A stretch of DNA of 64,000 nucleotides from Antedon mediterranea. Lineage: Eukaryota > Echinodermata > Crinoidea > Comatulida > Antedonidae. A model generated the notes under the pieces. That model was not told the origin of the DNA, did no database searches, and worked only from the letters and a program-made list of their open reading frames with translations. The translations under genes and the position numbers were made by a program. How positions within the stretch are numbered: the stretch's first letter is position 1; each line of letters begins with the position of its first letter. Positions 10,504 through 22,765 of this stretch are shown one piece after another. The stretch is from the NCBI RefSeq assembly GCF_964355755.1, contig NC_092671.1, positions 33,933,304 to 33,997,303 of the forward strand, given 5' to 3'.

Positions 10504-11820
10504 CTAGATGGTACGCTCGCTTCGCTCGCGTACCATCTAGGTCGTGCCCACAGATGGTTATCGAATACACAGTAATTTCAGGGTAAAAAATCTGGCGATT
10601 TCAAATGCACGTACCGCAGGACTATAATACAATGTCGTTTACAGAAACGAATAAGTAGACACAATGATTTATGTGGTCAACCAAAATTAGCACCCTGGGA
10701 ATTACTTCCTCAAGAGAAACTTACCACAAAATGAGTCAAAATTGTTTATTCATTTAAAGAAACCCAATTAGGGTTGAGGGATGGGAAAGAGGATAGGTAC
10801 AAAAAGGAACAATGTTTAAATATATTCTTTATCCACGTCAGTAACGAAATATTGTTTTCATTTTTTATAGGCCTATAAATAATATACCACAACGGTGACT
10901 AAATATAGTAAAACATTTGCGATTTAATACTTTGTTAAAACTGTCACTGTCATAGTCGATTGAAATAGTAAAGTACATGTAACGATACACCACTACGACG
11001 TTTATATTTTTTGTAATTATTAATTAATGCAAACGTTGAGAAGCAACTGTCAGTAATAAAGTTTATTTGTATATTACGTGTTTATATATCTAACAGTAGA
11101 GCCTACCCATATTCACAGTAATAAATTTTGCTTGTATATATTTTTTTACATCTAACAGTATTCACAGTAAGAAATGTTTGTATATATTTTTTTACATCTA
11201 ACAGTATTCACAGTAAGAAATTTTCGATTCAAATGACGACCAAAAATGGTTAATAGGTATTTGCAGTACTGTATTGTCAAAGTATTGCAAGTTTATTCTC
11301 CAAGGGCTCATAAATTTACCTACTTGTGTTAAACCAAACTGGCAGACTGAGAGATTGGAATGTTCCATTCATCGCGAATCAATACATTTGTAAAAACGTA
11401 AATTAAATCTATCAAAATAGTATTTTTAAAAGAAAATCGGCCTGTCTTCAACATTATGATGCTGTACTCGAGCAGTTCAACCGGTTTTCAGCTATTAAAA
11501 ACAATTATCGTAGAAGGAGATAGGAAAATGCGAAGCGTCCTCGTATTATTGTGTGCGGGTATTTTTCAAGTTGGACATCCATTAGACGGTATATACCACG
11601 ATCGGAAAACACCCCTATTTGAGGCAAATCGTTAGAACCTAAATTCGTTTTAATCGTCAATAACTAATTATCTAACTCAATTTAATTAGTAAACAGGGTT
11701 ACATCAGGTGGTTAAAATCAGTACCGAAAGTACGAACCAACTTTATATACCATCGAGTAAAAATTCTAGAAGTAAGGCGCGATTTACCGAATTTTGCCCT
11801 TACGTAAATTTATATATAGA
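10504..11820 (-). mobile_element. Y: complete Helitron-like non-autonomous element
   Basis: On the minus strand it starts TCTATATATAAATTT at 11820 and ends in a GGTACGC/GCGTACC hairpin followed by ATCTAG at 10504. It sits exactly between A (10503) and T (11821) with no duplication. The uninterrupted sequence is preserved in the other X arm near 17717. The 5'-TC, 3' hairpin, CTAG end and A/T insertion site are the diagnostic Helitron features. It lacks Rep/helicase sequence. Further copies: 3602-4462 and a fragment at 44188-44362. Confidence 0.8.
11090..11225. repeat. Short tandem repeat inside Helitron-like Y (about 50-bp unit, three copies)
   Basis: The block TATATTTTTTTACATCTAAC followed by AGTATTCACAGTAAGAAAT is repeated with period near 50 bp, with a more diverged first unit from about 11040. 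This is an internal expansion of Y. Confidence 0.55.
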
Positions 11821-14800
11821 TACGGTTACCCCTTAATTATACTATAGTATAATTTTCTTGTTATATTTTACAATATTTTCTTCATAGTTCAACAATTTTT
11901 TCTTTCACAGGAGAAATTATCATACTGAATCATCACACACCAAGTCTCATAAATCTCTACTGTATTTCTCCAAGGTACTCCAGCTACATGGTATTGCCTT
12001 GAGGCTAAACTACAGTAAACGATATACTGGCACTACCATCATTCCTGGCCCGTCAATCTGGACCACATTACAGTATGGTCCAACACATAAGTACAGTAGT
12101 CGTACTACTGATTCAAAATAGTGAATTACACCCTGTGGTCAAGGCTTTATTTGCTCTTATGCTTATTTCCTCCAAATACAGAGTACGTAGGGCTTTCAAT
12201 TTGCTTTTATACCTGTTAATTTAAAAATCGTTTATGCCTATTGTTGCATAAAGTATCAAATTTAGATTGTAAATACTGGGATGGTCACCCTAAATTTTCT
12301 TTTTCAATTAACAATTTTATATTTCACAGCTGAAAAATGCACTAAAGCATCATATAGAGATTTTTTATTCATAACTGTTAAATTGCATCCCAATACATGG
12401 TACCTATATAAAAATACAAAGGCGGCCAACACAGATAGTTTGATATATACAGTACTCTCTTATAAATAGATGTATCTCTCCAAACTACTCCAACTACCTA
12501 ATTAGCATACTACTGTACACTTTGTAGACAAGAAATAAATTGTATCCACCTAGAGGACTTATGGTAGTACAGTCGATCGTCCTGTCACAGGCCCGGTCAA
12601 CATAATCTACACCTAGATTATTACAGTAATTAAAGTACATTATTACAGAGATTTTTTTTTTTTTGCAGAAATCAAAGTTATGTGTATAGAAAGCAGTACT
12701 CGTATTAAAAACTAAGCAGGTTATATTCTTGTACGCAAACTGGCAGGATATTTTGAATATTTTTTGTTGTTGAAATGATGGAATCCTAACTTCATTTTCC
12801 ACGAGCTGGAGAGTGACAAAGACATATTACGACCCTTTTATTTAAATTTATTTGGATAGACCTCCATCTAAATTCATTAAAGGCTATATGATTGTTTTAT
12901 ATTTTAATATGTGATAGTAGATAATCATTGTGCATAATGAAGACTATGAATCTAATATTTACTTGCATTCTCATCTTTTTAAAATTGTATTTATAATGCT
13001 GGTAATGAGTTTACTATTGAAAAAGTCATGTTTCCACTTATCTCAAATTGTGGCACACCTCTAACCTTGGTAGAACTGACTGTGTTCTACATGAGTACAT
13101 TTATTCTGCCATATAGTAGTGTTTCCACCATACTTCAACCTGGTAATTGAATAAATTTCATCGGGGTAAAATTTAAACTAATTATCACCTTTTAACATAA
13201 AGTATCCTCCTGAAACATGTTTGTACTGTACTTCATCTAATATCCATTACTTAATACTAATTTGGGTGATTTATGTCTAACTTCAGGAATGATCTGAGGC
13301 TAGAAGAACGAATTTCTGTACATATAATTTATATAAAAAATAAACCAATGTTTTCCTGATAACTTAACCCCTAGGTTGATAACTAACAAAGAAATTATTG
13401 AAATTGTGTTCTTACAATAATAATGTGTACTGTATCCACATATGCATACTGCGTTTAAAAGAAGAATGTTTTATAGTTGTTATAGGTTATTTCCAAATAT
13501 TAAAGGTCTGATATCTAACATAAACTAAATTTTATCAAACTATGTTTTCGAAAATCTTTATGATATAATAATTATAATAATATGAACATAATATTAAATT
13601 ATATTGACTATTTTTGATAATCATCATGTCCTTATAAATTCATTTTTATTTATTTTGTGGTAATATAGTTCATATATTATGTATTAAATAAATTGGTAAG
13701 GCCCTATACTGTTTATATTTAAGGAAAGTTTATATATACACTATTATTTTTATGCCTACCAATATTAGTATTAATTGTTTATGTAACTATTTTGTCTAAT
13801 TGCATTGGATGTTTGTATAGGCCAATGGCGTTAATGTTTTTCTCAAAGCAAATTAGCCTAATAATGCCATATTTAGACACATAATTCATTGATTTCTGAT
13901 ATTCTGTACTTGTGTATGCGTTACTAAAATAGTAGTTATTTTATTACTTTTATAATGTATGCATAAACATTTATTCATTTTTTTTTTACATTTTTTAATT
14001 TAAAAAATATTAAAATACTATCTACCTTTCTGTTATTGTTACTATTATAATATTTTTTGAGGCAGATTGATTTAAATAAAAAAAATTTTAATCAATTAAT
14101 TTGACTTATACTGTACTATGTTAGTTCAGGAGATGAAGTGTGTGTGGGCAGAATCTGGTGTGTTGGAGGTTGGTGATGCGAGGTGTATTTTTGTCACTTT
14201 AAGTCCTAAATTAGAAGTTTTCTGAAGAAAAGAAGTAAGAGGATAGGCTTTCAAACAACTTTCAAGAAGATTCACACAGAAATAATTACTTCCCAATAAA
14301 ATAGTATGTAACAGTGTATAACAGTACATTGAATAAACTCGAGCGGAAAAATAACACACATAAAAAAACATTCATTTTCTTGTCAAAAAGCGCCCTCTCT
14401 AGTTTTCTATTAATTTATTAATAATTATTATTAATTAATGAGTAATATAAACATATTTTTAACATGTAATGCTTGAAGCTGATTCTACTCCTAACAAAGT
14501 TTCATACCTCCAAATTTCATCAACGTATTCAAAGCACTTCAATAAATATCACATTGAACATTAAAAATTAGGGTTATGATAGAATTTTGCTTAAAAACAT
14601 ATACAAAAAACATCGATAAAAAATATTTTTCGTATTCAAAAACATTTGATACTTGGTATAAATGTTCAATATAGGTTGCTCCATCCATATTGCAAAAAAT
14701 AAATAAATATCGAGCCATATCACTGATTTTTTAAATTTACGTTTTTACAAAATGTACACTTATGAAAGATCGTACAACTCCAACGCATTTTTTAAACCTA

Positions 14801-17717
14801 ATAACGATTTTGAAAAAACAACCAAAAAAAAAAACGTTCATGAATGAAATTTTTTTTCTGTGAATAGAGCAACCTATATTGAACATATAAAAAAAGTTTC
14901 AAATGTTTTTAAATCGAAAAGTATTTTTTATCGATGTTTTTTGTATACTGTTTTTAAGCAAAATTCTATCATAACCCTAATTTTTAATGTTCAATGTGAT
15001 ATTTATTGAAGTGCTTTGAATACGTTGATGAAATTTGGAGGTAAGAAACTTTGTTAGGAGTAGAATCAGCTTTAAGCATTAAATGTTAAAAATATGTTTA
15101 TAATTGCTCATTAATTAATAATAATTATTAATAAATTAATAGAAAACTAGAGAGGGCGCTTTTCGACAAGAAAATGAATGTTTTTTTATGTGTGTTATTT
15201 TTCCGCTCGAGTTTATTCAATGTACTGTAATATACACTGTTACATACTATTTTATTGGGAAGTAATTATTTCTGTGTGAATCTTCTTGAAGTTGTTTGAA
15301 AGCCTATCCTCTTACTTCTTTTCTTCAGAAAACATCTAATTTAGGTCTTAAAGTGACAACTATACACCTCGCATCACCAACCTCCAACACACCAGATTCT
15401 GCCCACACACACTTCATCTCCTGAACTAACATAGTACAGTATAAGTCAAATTAATTGTTTTAATTTTTTTTTATTGAAATCAATCTGCCTCAAAAAATAT
15501 TATAATAGTAACAATAACAGAAAGGTAGATAGGTATTTTAATAATTTTTAAATTAAAAAATGTAAAAAAAAATGAATAAATGTTTATACATTATAAAAGT
15601 AATAAAATAACTACTATTTTAGTAATGCATACACAAGTACAGAATATCAGAAATCAATGAATTATGTGTCTAAATATGGCATTATTAGGCTAATTTGCTT
15701 TGAGAAAAACATTAATGCCATTGGCCTATACACAAATCCAATGCAATTAGACAAAATAGTTACATAAACAATTATTACTAATATTGGTAGGCATAAAATA
15801 AAAGTGTATATAAACTTTCCTTAAATATAAACAGTATAGGGCCTTACCAATTTATTTAATACATAATATATAAACTATATTACCACAAAATAAATATAAA
15901 TGAATTTATAAGGACATGATGATTATCAAAAATAGTCAATATAATTTAATATTATTTCATATTATTATAATTATTATATCATAAAGATTTTCAAAAACAT
16001 AGTTTGATAACATTTAGTTTATGTTAGATATCAGACCTTTAATATTTGGAAATAACCTATAATAACTATAAAACATTCTTCTTTTGAACGCAGTATGCAT
16101 ATGTAGATACAGTACACATATATTGTAAGAACACAATTTCAATAATTTCTTTGTTAGTTATCAACCTAGGGGTTAAGTTATTAGGAAAACATTGGTTTAT
16201 TTTTTATATAAATTATAAGTACAGAAATTCGTTCTTCTAGCCTCAGATCATTCCTGAAGTTAGACATAAATCACCCAAAGTAGTATTAAGTAATGGATAT
16301 TAGATGAAGTACAGTACAAACATTTTTCAGGATACTTTATGTTAAAAGGTGATAATTAGTTTAAATTTTACCCCGATGAAATTTATTCAATTACCAGATT
16401 GAAGTATGGTGGAAACACTACTATATGGCAGAATAAATGTACTCATGTAGAACACAGTCAGTTCTACCAAGGTTAGAGGTGTGCCACAATTTGAGATAAG
16501 TGGAAACATGACTTTTTCAATAGTAAACTCATTACCAGCATTATAAATACAATTTTAAAAAGATGAGAATGCAAGTAAATATTAGATTCATAGTCTTCAT
16601 TATGCACAATGATTATCTACTATCACATATTAAAATATAAAACAATCATATAGCCTTTAATGAATTTAAATGGAGGTCTATCCAAATAAATTTAAATAAA
16701 AGGGTCGTAATATGTCTTTGTCACTCTCCAGCTCGTGGAAAATGAAGTTAGGATTCCATCATTTCAACAACAAAAAATATTCAAAATATCCTGCCAGTTT
16801 GCATACAAGAATATAACCTGCTTAGTTTTTAATACGAGTACTGCTTTCTATACACATAACTTTGATTTCTGCAAAAAAAAAAAAAATCTCTGTAATAATG
16901 TACTTTAATTACTGTAATAATCTAGGCGTAGATTATGTTGACCGGGCCAGTGACAGGACGATCGACTGTACTACCATAAGTCCTCTAGGTGGATACAATT
17001 TATTTCTTGTCTACAAAGTGTACAGTAGTATGCTAATTAGGTAGTTGGAGTAGTTTGGAGAGATACATCTATTTATAAGAGAGTACTGTATATATCAAAC
17101 TATCTGTGTTGGCCGCCTTTGTATTTTTATATAGGTACCATGTATTGGGATGCAATTTAACAGTTATGAATAAAAAATCTCTGTATGATGCTTTAGTGCA
17201 TTTTTCAGCTGTGAAATATAAAATTGTTAATTGAAAAAGAAAATTTAGGGTGATCATCCCAGTATTTACAGTCTAAATTTGATACTTTATGCAACAATAG
17301 GCATAAACGATTTTTAAATTAACAGGTATAAAAGCAAATTGAAAGCCCTACGTACTCTGTATTTGGAGGAAATAAGCATAAGAGCAAATAAAGCCTTGAC
17401 CACAGGGTGTAATTCACTATTTTGAATCAGTAGTACGACTACTGTACTTATGTGTTGGACCATACTGTAATGTGGTCCAGGTTGACGGGCCAGGAATGAT
17501 GGTAGTGCCAGTATATCGTTTACTGTAGTTTAGCCTCAAGGCAATACCATGTAGCTGGAGTACCTTGGAGAAATACAGTAGAGATTTATGAGACTTGGTG
17601 TGTGATGATTCAGTATGATAATTTCTCCTGTGAAAGAAAAAATTGTTGAACTATGAAGAAAATATTGTAAAATATAACAAGAAAATTATACTATAGTATA
17701 ATTAAGGGGTAACCGTA
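11821..17717. repeat. Inner palindrome of X (arms about 2.85 kb, loop about 180 bp)
   Basis: TACGGTTACCCC at 11821 is mirrored by GGGGTAACCGTA ending at 17717, and inverted identity runs to about 14682/14866 with few mismatches. Mirrored open frames (for example 12281-12469 plus and 17069-17257 minus) are the same sequence read twice and match no family I know. Within each arm, short related blocks recur ending in CTCCAAGGTACTCCAGCTAC or a variant, suggesting old internal tandem repeats. It joins the outer arms without a gap once Y is removed, so it is part of X, not a separate insertion. Confidence 0.75.
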
Positions 17718-18154
17718 TAATATATAATTATAATAAATGCAATGGCAATTACTAATATTGTGTATACAATATTACATTTAAATTCATATATTATTTTATT
17801 ATGATAAGGAAATCTGTTTTAGAATGAGAAAAAGCCGCCCCAACCCAGCTATCAATAAAGCTACAGTATAAACAGAATGAATAGACCATTATTGTAACCG
17901 GTCTGGGTATAGCATAGACCTACTCTACTCTAGGCCTAGTAAGATTAGCTAGAAGGATACAGGTCAACACGTACCCATGCCAACAACGTACCAAAATTTT
18001 GGTTTACTCATACCCAAAATGTTGGCCCACTCCTGCACATCATGGGCTGGCTCGTACTCATCATGGGCTGGAGCGCCTGTACCCATGTTTAATGCTATTA
18101 AAAGTATATTTATATTACATATACGGGTTGGTTTGGGTACGGGTTGACCAGGAC

Positions 18155-19345
18155 GCGATTTTTTTTTTCGTACATAAGTTGGGGACCCCATCATGAAACG
18201 TCACAAAATAAACATGAATAATTCATCAGTTAAATTTTCTTGTTCCGTGTGCACCCAAGCGTATAGCAACAAGAAGTGATTACACAAGTGCGGTACGATT
18301 CTAGGCCTATCTCCGCTGATTTCATAATAGAATAGCGGAGTTTTGTGTGGATAGTCGAAATAATCAGCCTTTAGTTTATGGTGTTTTTAATATAGTTTAT
18401 TACTAAAGAATTACGTGTTAAAATTATAGTTCCTATTGATACTATTAGGCCTAATTACTAGTCTCTAAACCCCTGTATATTCTAGAGTAGTGGGTGTGTG
18501 TGACTTGTGTCTTTGGGCTATGTCCAATTACTACTTAGTTTAATGTCTTGCCTAGCTGTCGATTAGCCTCGACACATTTTGCATAGTGGACGTGTGTGTG
18601 AAGAAGAGTGCGCGAAGGCAATATCATGAATTGACCTAGAATCCTAGGCCTATTATTGTAGAAAGAATCGTATCGCAGTTGTTGTTCCGTGTGCACCCAA
18701 GCGTTCTTGGACATAGCCCAAAGAAAGCTTAGACCCACAAGAATAAAGAATGTGTATAATTTGTGTACTGTATTTTTTTAATTCTGCTATCAATTATCAA
18801 ACAATATGCAATGTACTCAAAGGAACTTTAAAAATGCGCGTATATGAACACATGAGATGGGAAGATTTGACCCACGAGAATAAAAAATGTATTTTTGTGT
18901 AATGTTTATTGTTTAATTTTGCTGACTTATACTCGGATTGTGTCATACCAAAGATAGTGTAACTATCTTTGGTCATACCTAACACACACACACGTCACAC
19001 ACATCCACACAGCTACTACTAGAATAGACATGGGTTTAGAGACTAATAATTAGGCCTAATAGTATTAATAGAAACTATAATTTTAACACGTAATTCTTTA
19101 GTAATAAATTATATTAAAAACACCATAAACTAAAGGCCGATTATTTCGACAATCCACACAAAACGCCGCTATTCTTCAACAGCGGAGATAGGCCTAGAAT
19201 CGTACCGCACTTGTGTAATCACTTCTTGTTGCTATACGCTTGGGTGCACACACGGAACAAGAAAATTTAACTGATGAATTATTCATGTTTATTTTGTGAC
19301 GTTTCATGAGGGGGTCCCCAACTTATGTACGAAAAAAAAAATCGC
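18155..19345. mobile_element. FB2: MULE-like foldback element with 9-bp target duplication
   Basis: It is the same family as FB1 in opposite orientation, with ends GCGATTTTTTTTTTCGTACA inverted at each side. The 9-mer GACCAGGAC flanks it (18146-18154, 19346-19354). The left X arm (about 8963-8971, reverse strand) has the single unduplicated site. It contains one CCAAAGATAG hairpin near 18948-18973 where FB1 has an extra half-unit. No transposase is present. Confidence 0.75.
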
Positions 19346-19890
19346 GACCAGGACACCCTAGCTAGAATACGGGTCAACTCGTACCAATGGCTGCCAACTC
19401 GTACCCATCAGGCATCATGGATGGGCTAGAATACTACTTACAGGTTAGGTTAGCCTAGCTAGCTGGGCTAACCTACCTCACCTCTCACATGTCCTGAAAA
19501 GTAGGCCGAAAATGCGACCGAAATTACTGAAGCCCAGCAACCAACCAACCAGGCCTAGGCCTACTTAATTTAAAATTAACTCTATAGGCCTAGGCTAGCT
19601 AGCCCTAGATAGATTAATTAGTGATCCGTAGTAGTGGGCTAATACCTTTGGCTCTACTACGTCTACGAGGCCTTTTTATGCTCATAGGATAGCTTTTTTG
19701 CGGCGTACCTAATCTAGGCCTATGCCTATCTAGGCCAGATTTCCCATTCTCACAGGACTATAGCCTATGCTCTAGTAGGGCTAGTGGGTGTACCCTGGTC
19801 GACTCGTACCCATGCCAACTCGTACTTAACTTCCTACCCACCCCCTCATACCACCCAAATAATTGGTTGATTTCACGCTAGTAGGCCTAG

Positions 19891-20733
19891 GGTTTCGATC
19901 CAAGTCGGCCCTAAACCGTCTCGGCCAAAGTCAAGTCGGCCCCAAGTCAAGTCGGCCCCAAGTCAACTCGGCCTCAAGTCAACTCGGCCTCACGTCAACT
20001 CGGCCAAAAATAATCGGTCAACTCGGCCCCGTTAAAGTATGGAACGCAAAAAGTGCAAATGAAGGGGATTGATAAAATAATATTTCTTCTTTTTTAACTA
20101 TGAATAATTCTAACTTTTAATGAATATTATTATGTAGACAATAATATATTTAGCAAAAAAAAAAGGAATGATTTCAACAACTTTCCTTTAATTATTTACG
20201 TTTAATAAAATTTCTTAGCTGAGCCTCCCTGCGCGTTTGCCAGCTTTTTCGATATCTACAACTGCTACGTGTTTTCGCTGACCGGGGGATTCCCCTTTTT
20301 TTAAAAACGCAAATCATGCACAAAAACGATGTACGATCATTTTTTCTATGGCCAAATGGTGGAACGTAGGCCTCCGTCTTCGATTTCCTAAAATACGGTA
20401 CCTGCACGTGTTTTTTGGTAACACGCGGGTACTTCTATTCATATCGGCAATGAGTTCATTTTTTTATATGATATTATATTTTTTATTTCTTCATTTTTTT
20501 TAAAACGTGGATAGTAAGAATCGTAATAATATTAAGCACTTTTTGCGTTCCATACTTTATTGTGGCCGAGTTGACCGATTAGTTTTTGGCCGAGTTGACG
20601 TGAGGCCGAGTTGACTTGAGGCCGAGTTGACTTGAGGCCGAGTTGACTTGAGGCCGAGTTGACTTGGGGCCGACTTGACGTGGGCCGACTTGACTTTGGC
20701 CGAGACGGTTTGGGGCCGACTTGACCTGCACCC
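19891..20733. mobile_element. N1: element whose TIRs are built of a 15-bp tandem unit, 8-bp duplication
   Basis: AGGCCTAG flanks both sides (19883-19890, 20734-20741), and X copy A has the single site. The left TIR carries repeats of CAAGTCAACTCGGCC and variants, and the right TIR carries the inverse units GGCCGAGTTGACTTG. TIR similarity extends to CCATACTTTA near 20035 and 20560. The 8-bp duplication fits hAT- or P-like transposition, but the ends (GGTTTCGATCC / GGGTGCAGGTC reversed) do not decide it. No coding region is recognised in the middle. Confidence 0.65.
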
Positions 20734-20839
20734 AGGCCTAGCCTAGCTACGATATTCATTATGCCCTGCTAAAAAGGTAGATGAGCTACTAAACTAATTA
20801 CGTAATTCGTACAATAATTGACTAGGCCTAGGCCTTTCT

Positions 20840-22375
20840 GGCGCTAATGCAGTTTCGTACCCACCCCTTAAAATTACTCAAAATGATTTCAATACTTCAT
20901 CTAGCCTACTCACGAGTTGTCTACAGCATTCAGCAAGCATAAAATGGTAAAATATCGATAATTTCTTATTTATAACTATTTTTAATCAATTAATAATTGA
21001 GCACCCTTTAGAAATCCATCGCCAGCTTAGCTTCGCGAATATCATCGCTAGGCCTGCCGATGAAAGTACGGAGGCCTCATAGGGCATCGATCTATAGAGG
21101 ACGCTGTTATGATCATATTATGGCGATAATAAAATATTTTTTACATGTTCCTCGTGAAACGGATTTTAAGTTTTTTTCATAAAGAAATATTTTGTGTTTA
21201 ATTATGTTGTTAATTTTTAGAAATTCTATTTACTTTGAATATTGTGTGACAGTGTTATTGTCTTGTCAAATTATATTTTTTGTAAGGGTCCCTAATGATC
21301 AGCTTCGGCTGGATGGACCACCCTCATAAAATATTGTTGAAATAAATTAATGAATAGTTGCTTCATTATTTAATGTTTTATTTGATTTTATTTTAATAAA
21401 CACAACAGGAAAGAAGATAAAAAAGAAGAAATGAAAGACATGAAATGATGTATTCAGTGTCAGCAGAAGTAAAATAAATTCTAGTAATTGATGGAAAACA
21501 TTTTTATTATAATTATTGTATTACTGTACATTACATTTCAATAAATTATATCTTTCTGTTTTTGTTGAATTTCCTATTTCCATGTATTTGAAGAGGTCTT
21601 TCATAGGTGTATAAAAAATGTTAATTAATAATAATATACTTCTATAAAATCTTAAAACAGGGAAACCATTAGCGTTTCTAGTATTATATAGCTAGTGATA
21701 ACAAATACTAAAACAATTAATTCGTCATAGCTTGATTATTGTGTTATAACATTAACAATGTAACTCAAGGAATGAAGTACTGTAATTCTTTTTATTCATT
21801 TCATTTATTTATTTGACCTACAAACCATAATGTAAAATAAACTAAAACAGAGGAAAATTGGTCAGTAGTACTTATATATCTTCAAGAGTCAGCAGTTCCA
21901 TATTTATCTTCTTTTCTGTGTGAAATTCTACTAGTAAAATGAAAGAACAAATTAAAAACATAACATAATTATGATGATACCCACAATGATGAATACAGCA
22001 ATTGTATAGTATTTCTTTTATTAAAAATACGAAACGCATGTCGGAAATAATGAAAATTATAATTATTTGGTGCGTGCTTTAAACGTTAGTAACTACGCCC
22101 TCTATAGAACGCAACTGTTTACTCTATTAATAGAGTTAATGTCCTGTGAGGCCTCCGTACTTTTATCGGCAGGCCTAGCGATGATTTTCGCGAAGCTAAG
22201 CTGGCGATGTATTTCCGAAGGGTGCTCAGTATTAATTGATTAAAAATAGTTTTAAATAAAAAAATTTCGATTTTTTACAATTTTATGATTGCAGAATGTT
22301 GTAGACAACTCGTGAGTAGGTTGGATGAAGATTTTGAGTAATTTTAAGGGGTGGGTACGAAACTGCATTAGCGCC
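20840..22375. mobile_element. N2: non-autonomous TIR element with 8-bp duplication
   Basis: Ends GGCGCTAATGCAGTTTCGTA are inverted, and TIR similarity runs about 270 bp inward. GCCTTTCT flanks both sides (20832-20839, 22376-22383). The other X arms have an uninterrupted equivalent. The middle is AT-rich with no recognised gene. The 8-bp duplication is compatible with hAT, P or Merlin types. Confidence 0.7.
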
Positions 22376-22604
22376 GCCTTTCTTTCATGGCAATACCATA
22401 ACCTGCTACTATTCTGGTTGCCGAGTGGATTTTATATTGAATATAGCCTATAACGTTACAAATTGTCTCCAGATAGGAACCTAATGACAGCGATATCGTG
22501 TATTAAAAGTACTTAATACAGTCAGATAGGTCTCTGGTAGACTGTCGACAGTCTTCCACGTTGAGTGTAGGCCTACTAACAGCTACAGAATCGGGTGACA
22601 AATA

Positions 22605-22765
22605 AGGTTTTATCCCTATCCTTGCCAACCTCAATAGCGCCAAGCATATTATCTTTAAGATCAACAAGTTTAACAACATCGTGTAATGTTTTCCTAAATA
22701 GTGTCGCTACACCCCCATATGGCCGTCCCACAAGTAATGAGGCCGAATCCATGTAGTCGGGTCAA
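22605..22765 (-). pseudogene. LINE-A endonuclease, middle part
   Basis: The minus strand reads DYMDSASLLVGRPYGGVATL then FRKTLHDVVKLVDLKDN and GAIEVGKDRDKT. This is the central beta-sandwich region of an APE-type LINE endonuclease, with the GR-YGG-V block before a strand ending in LFV. It is in frame with 4464-4725 across the X insertion. Upstream it is separated from 25181-25456 by palindrome U. Confidence 0.75.

Larger units (their letters stand above)
4726..22597. mobile_element. X: giant foldback element with six nested insertions
   Basis: Termini are CACCCGATTCTGTAGCTG (4726) and its reverse complement ending at 22597. ACAAATA flanks both (4719-4725, 22598-22604), and the target LINE reading frame resumes exactly across the two flanks. 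The left arm is 4726-4749, 8149-9196, 10297-10503 and 11821 to about 14682. The right arm mirrors it from about 14866 to 22597, with its own inserts. The loop is about 180 bp. Stripped of inserts, X is about 8.4 kb with arms near 4.1 kb. No transposase or other recognisable gene was found in the arms. The superfamily is undetermined; 7-bp duplications are unusual. Confidence 0.75.

Noticed and set aside
12281-12802. Open frames of 62 and 102 codons in the inner palindrome, mirrored at 16862-17257
   Set aside because: They are the same DNA read on both arms, Lys/Asn/Tyr-rich, with no recognisable motif and no conserved start context.
11821-17717. Treating the inner palindrome as a separate transposon inserted in X
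   Set aside because: When Y is removed the outer and inner arms join seamlessly on the left exactly as they do on the right, so it is part of X.
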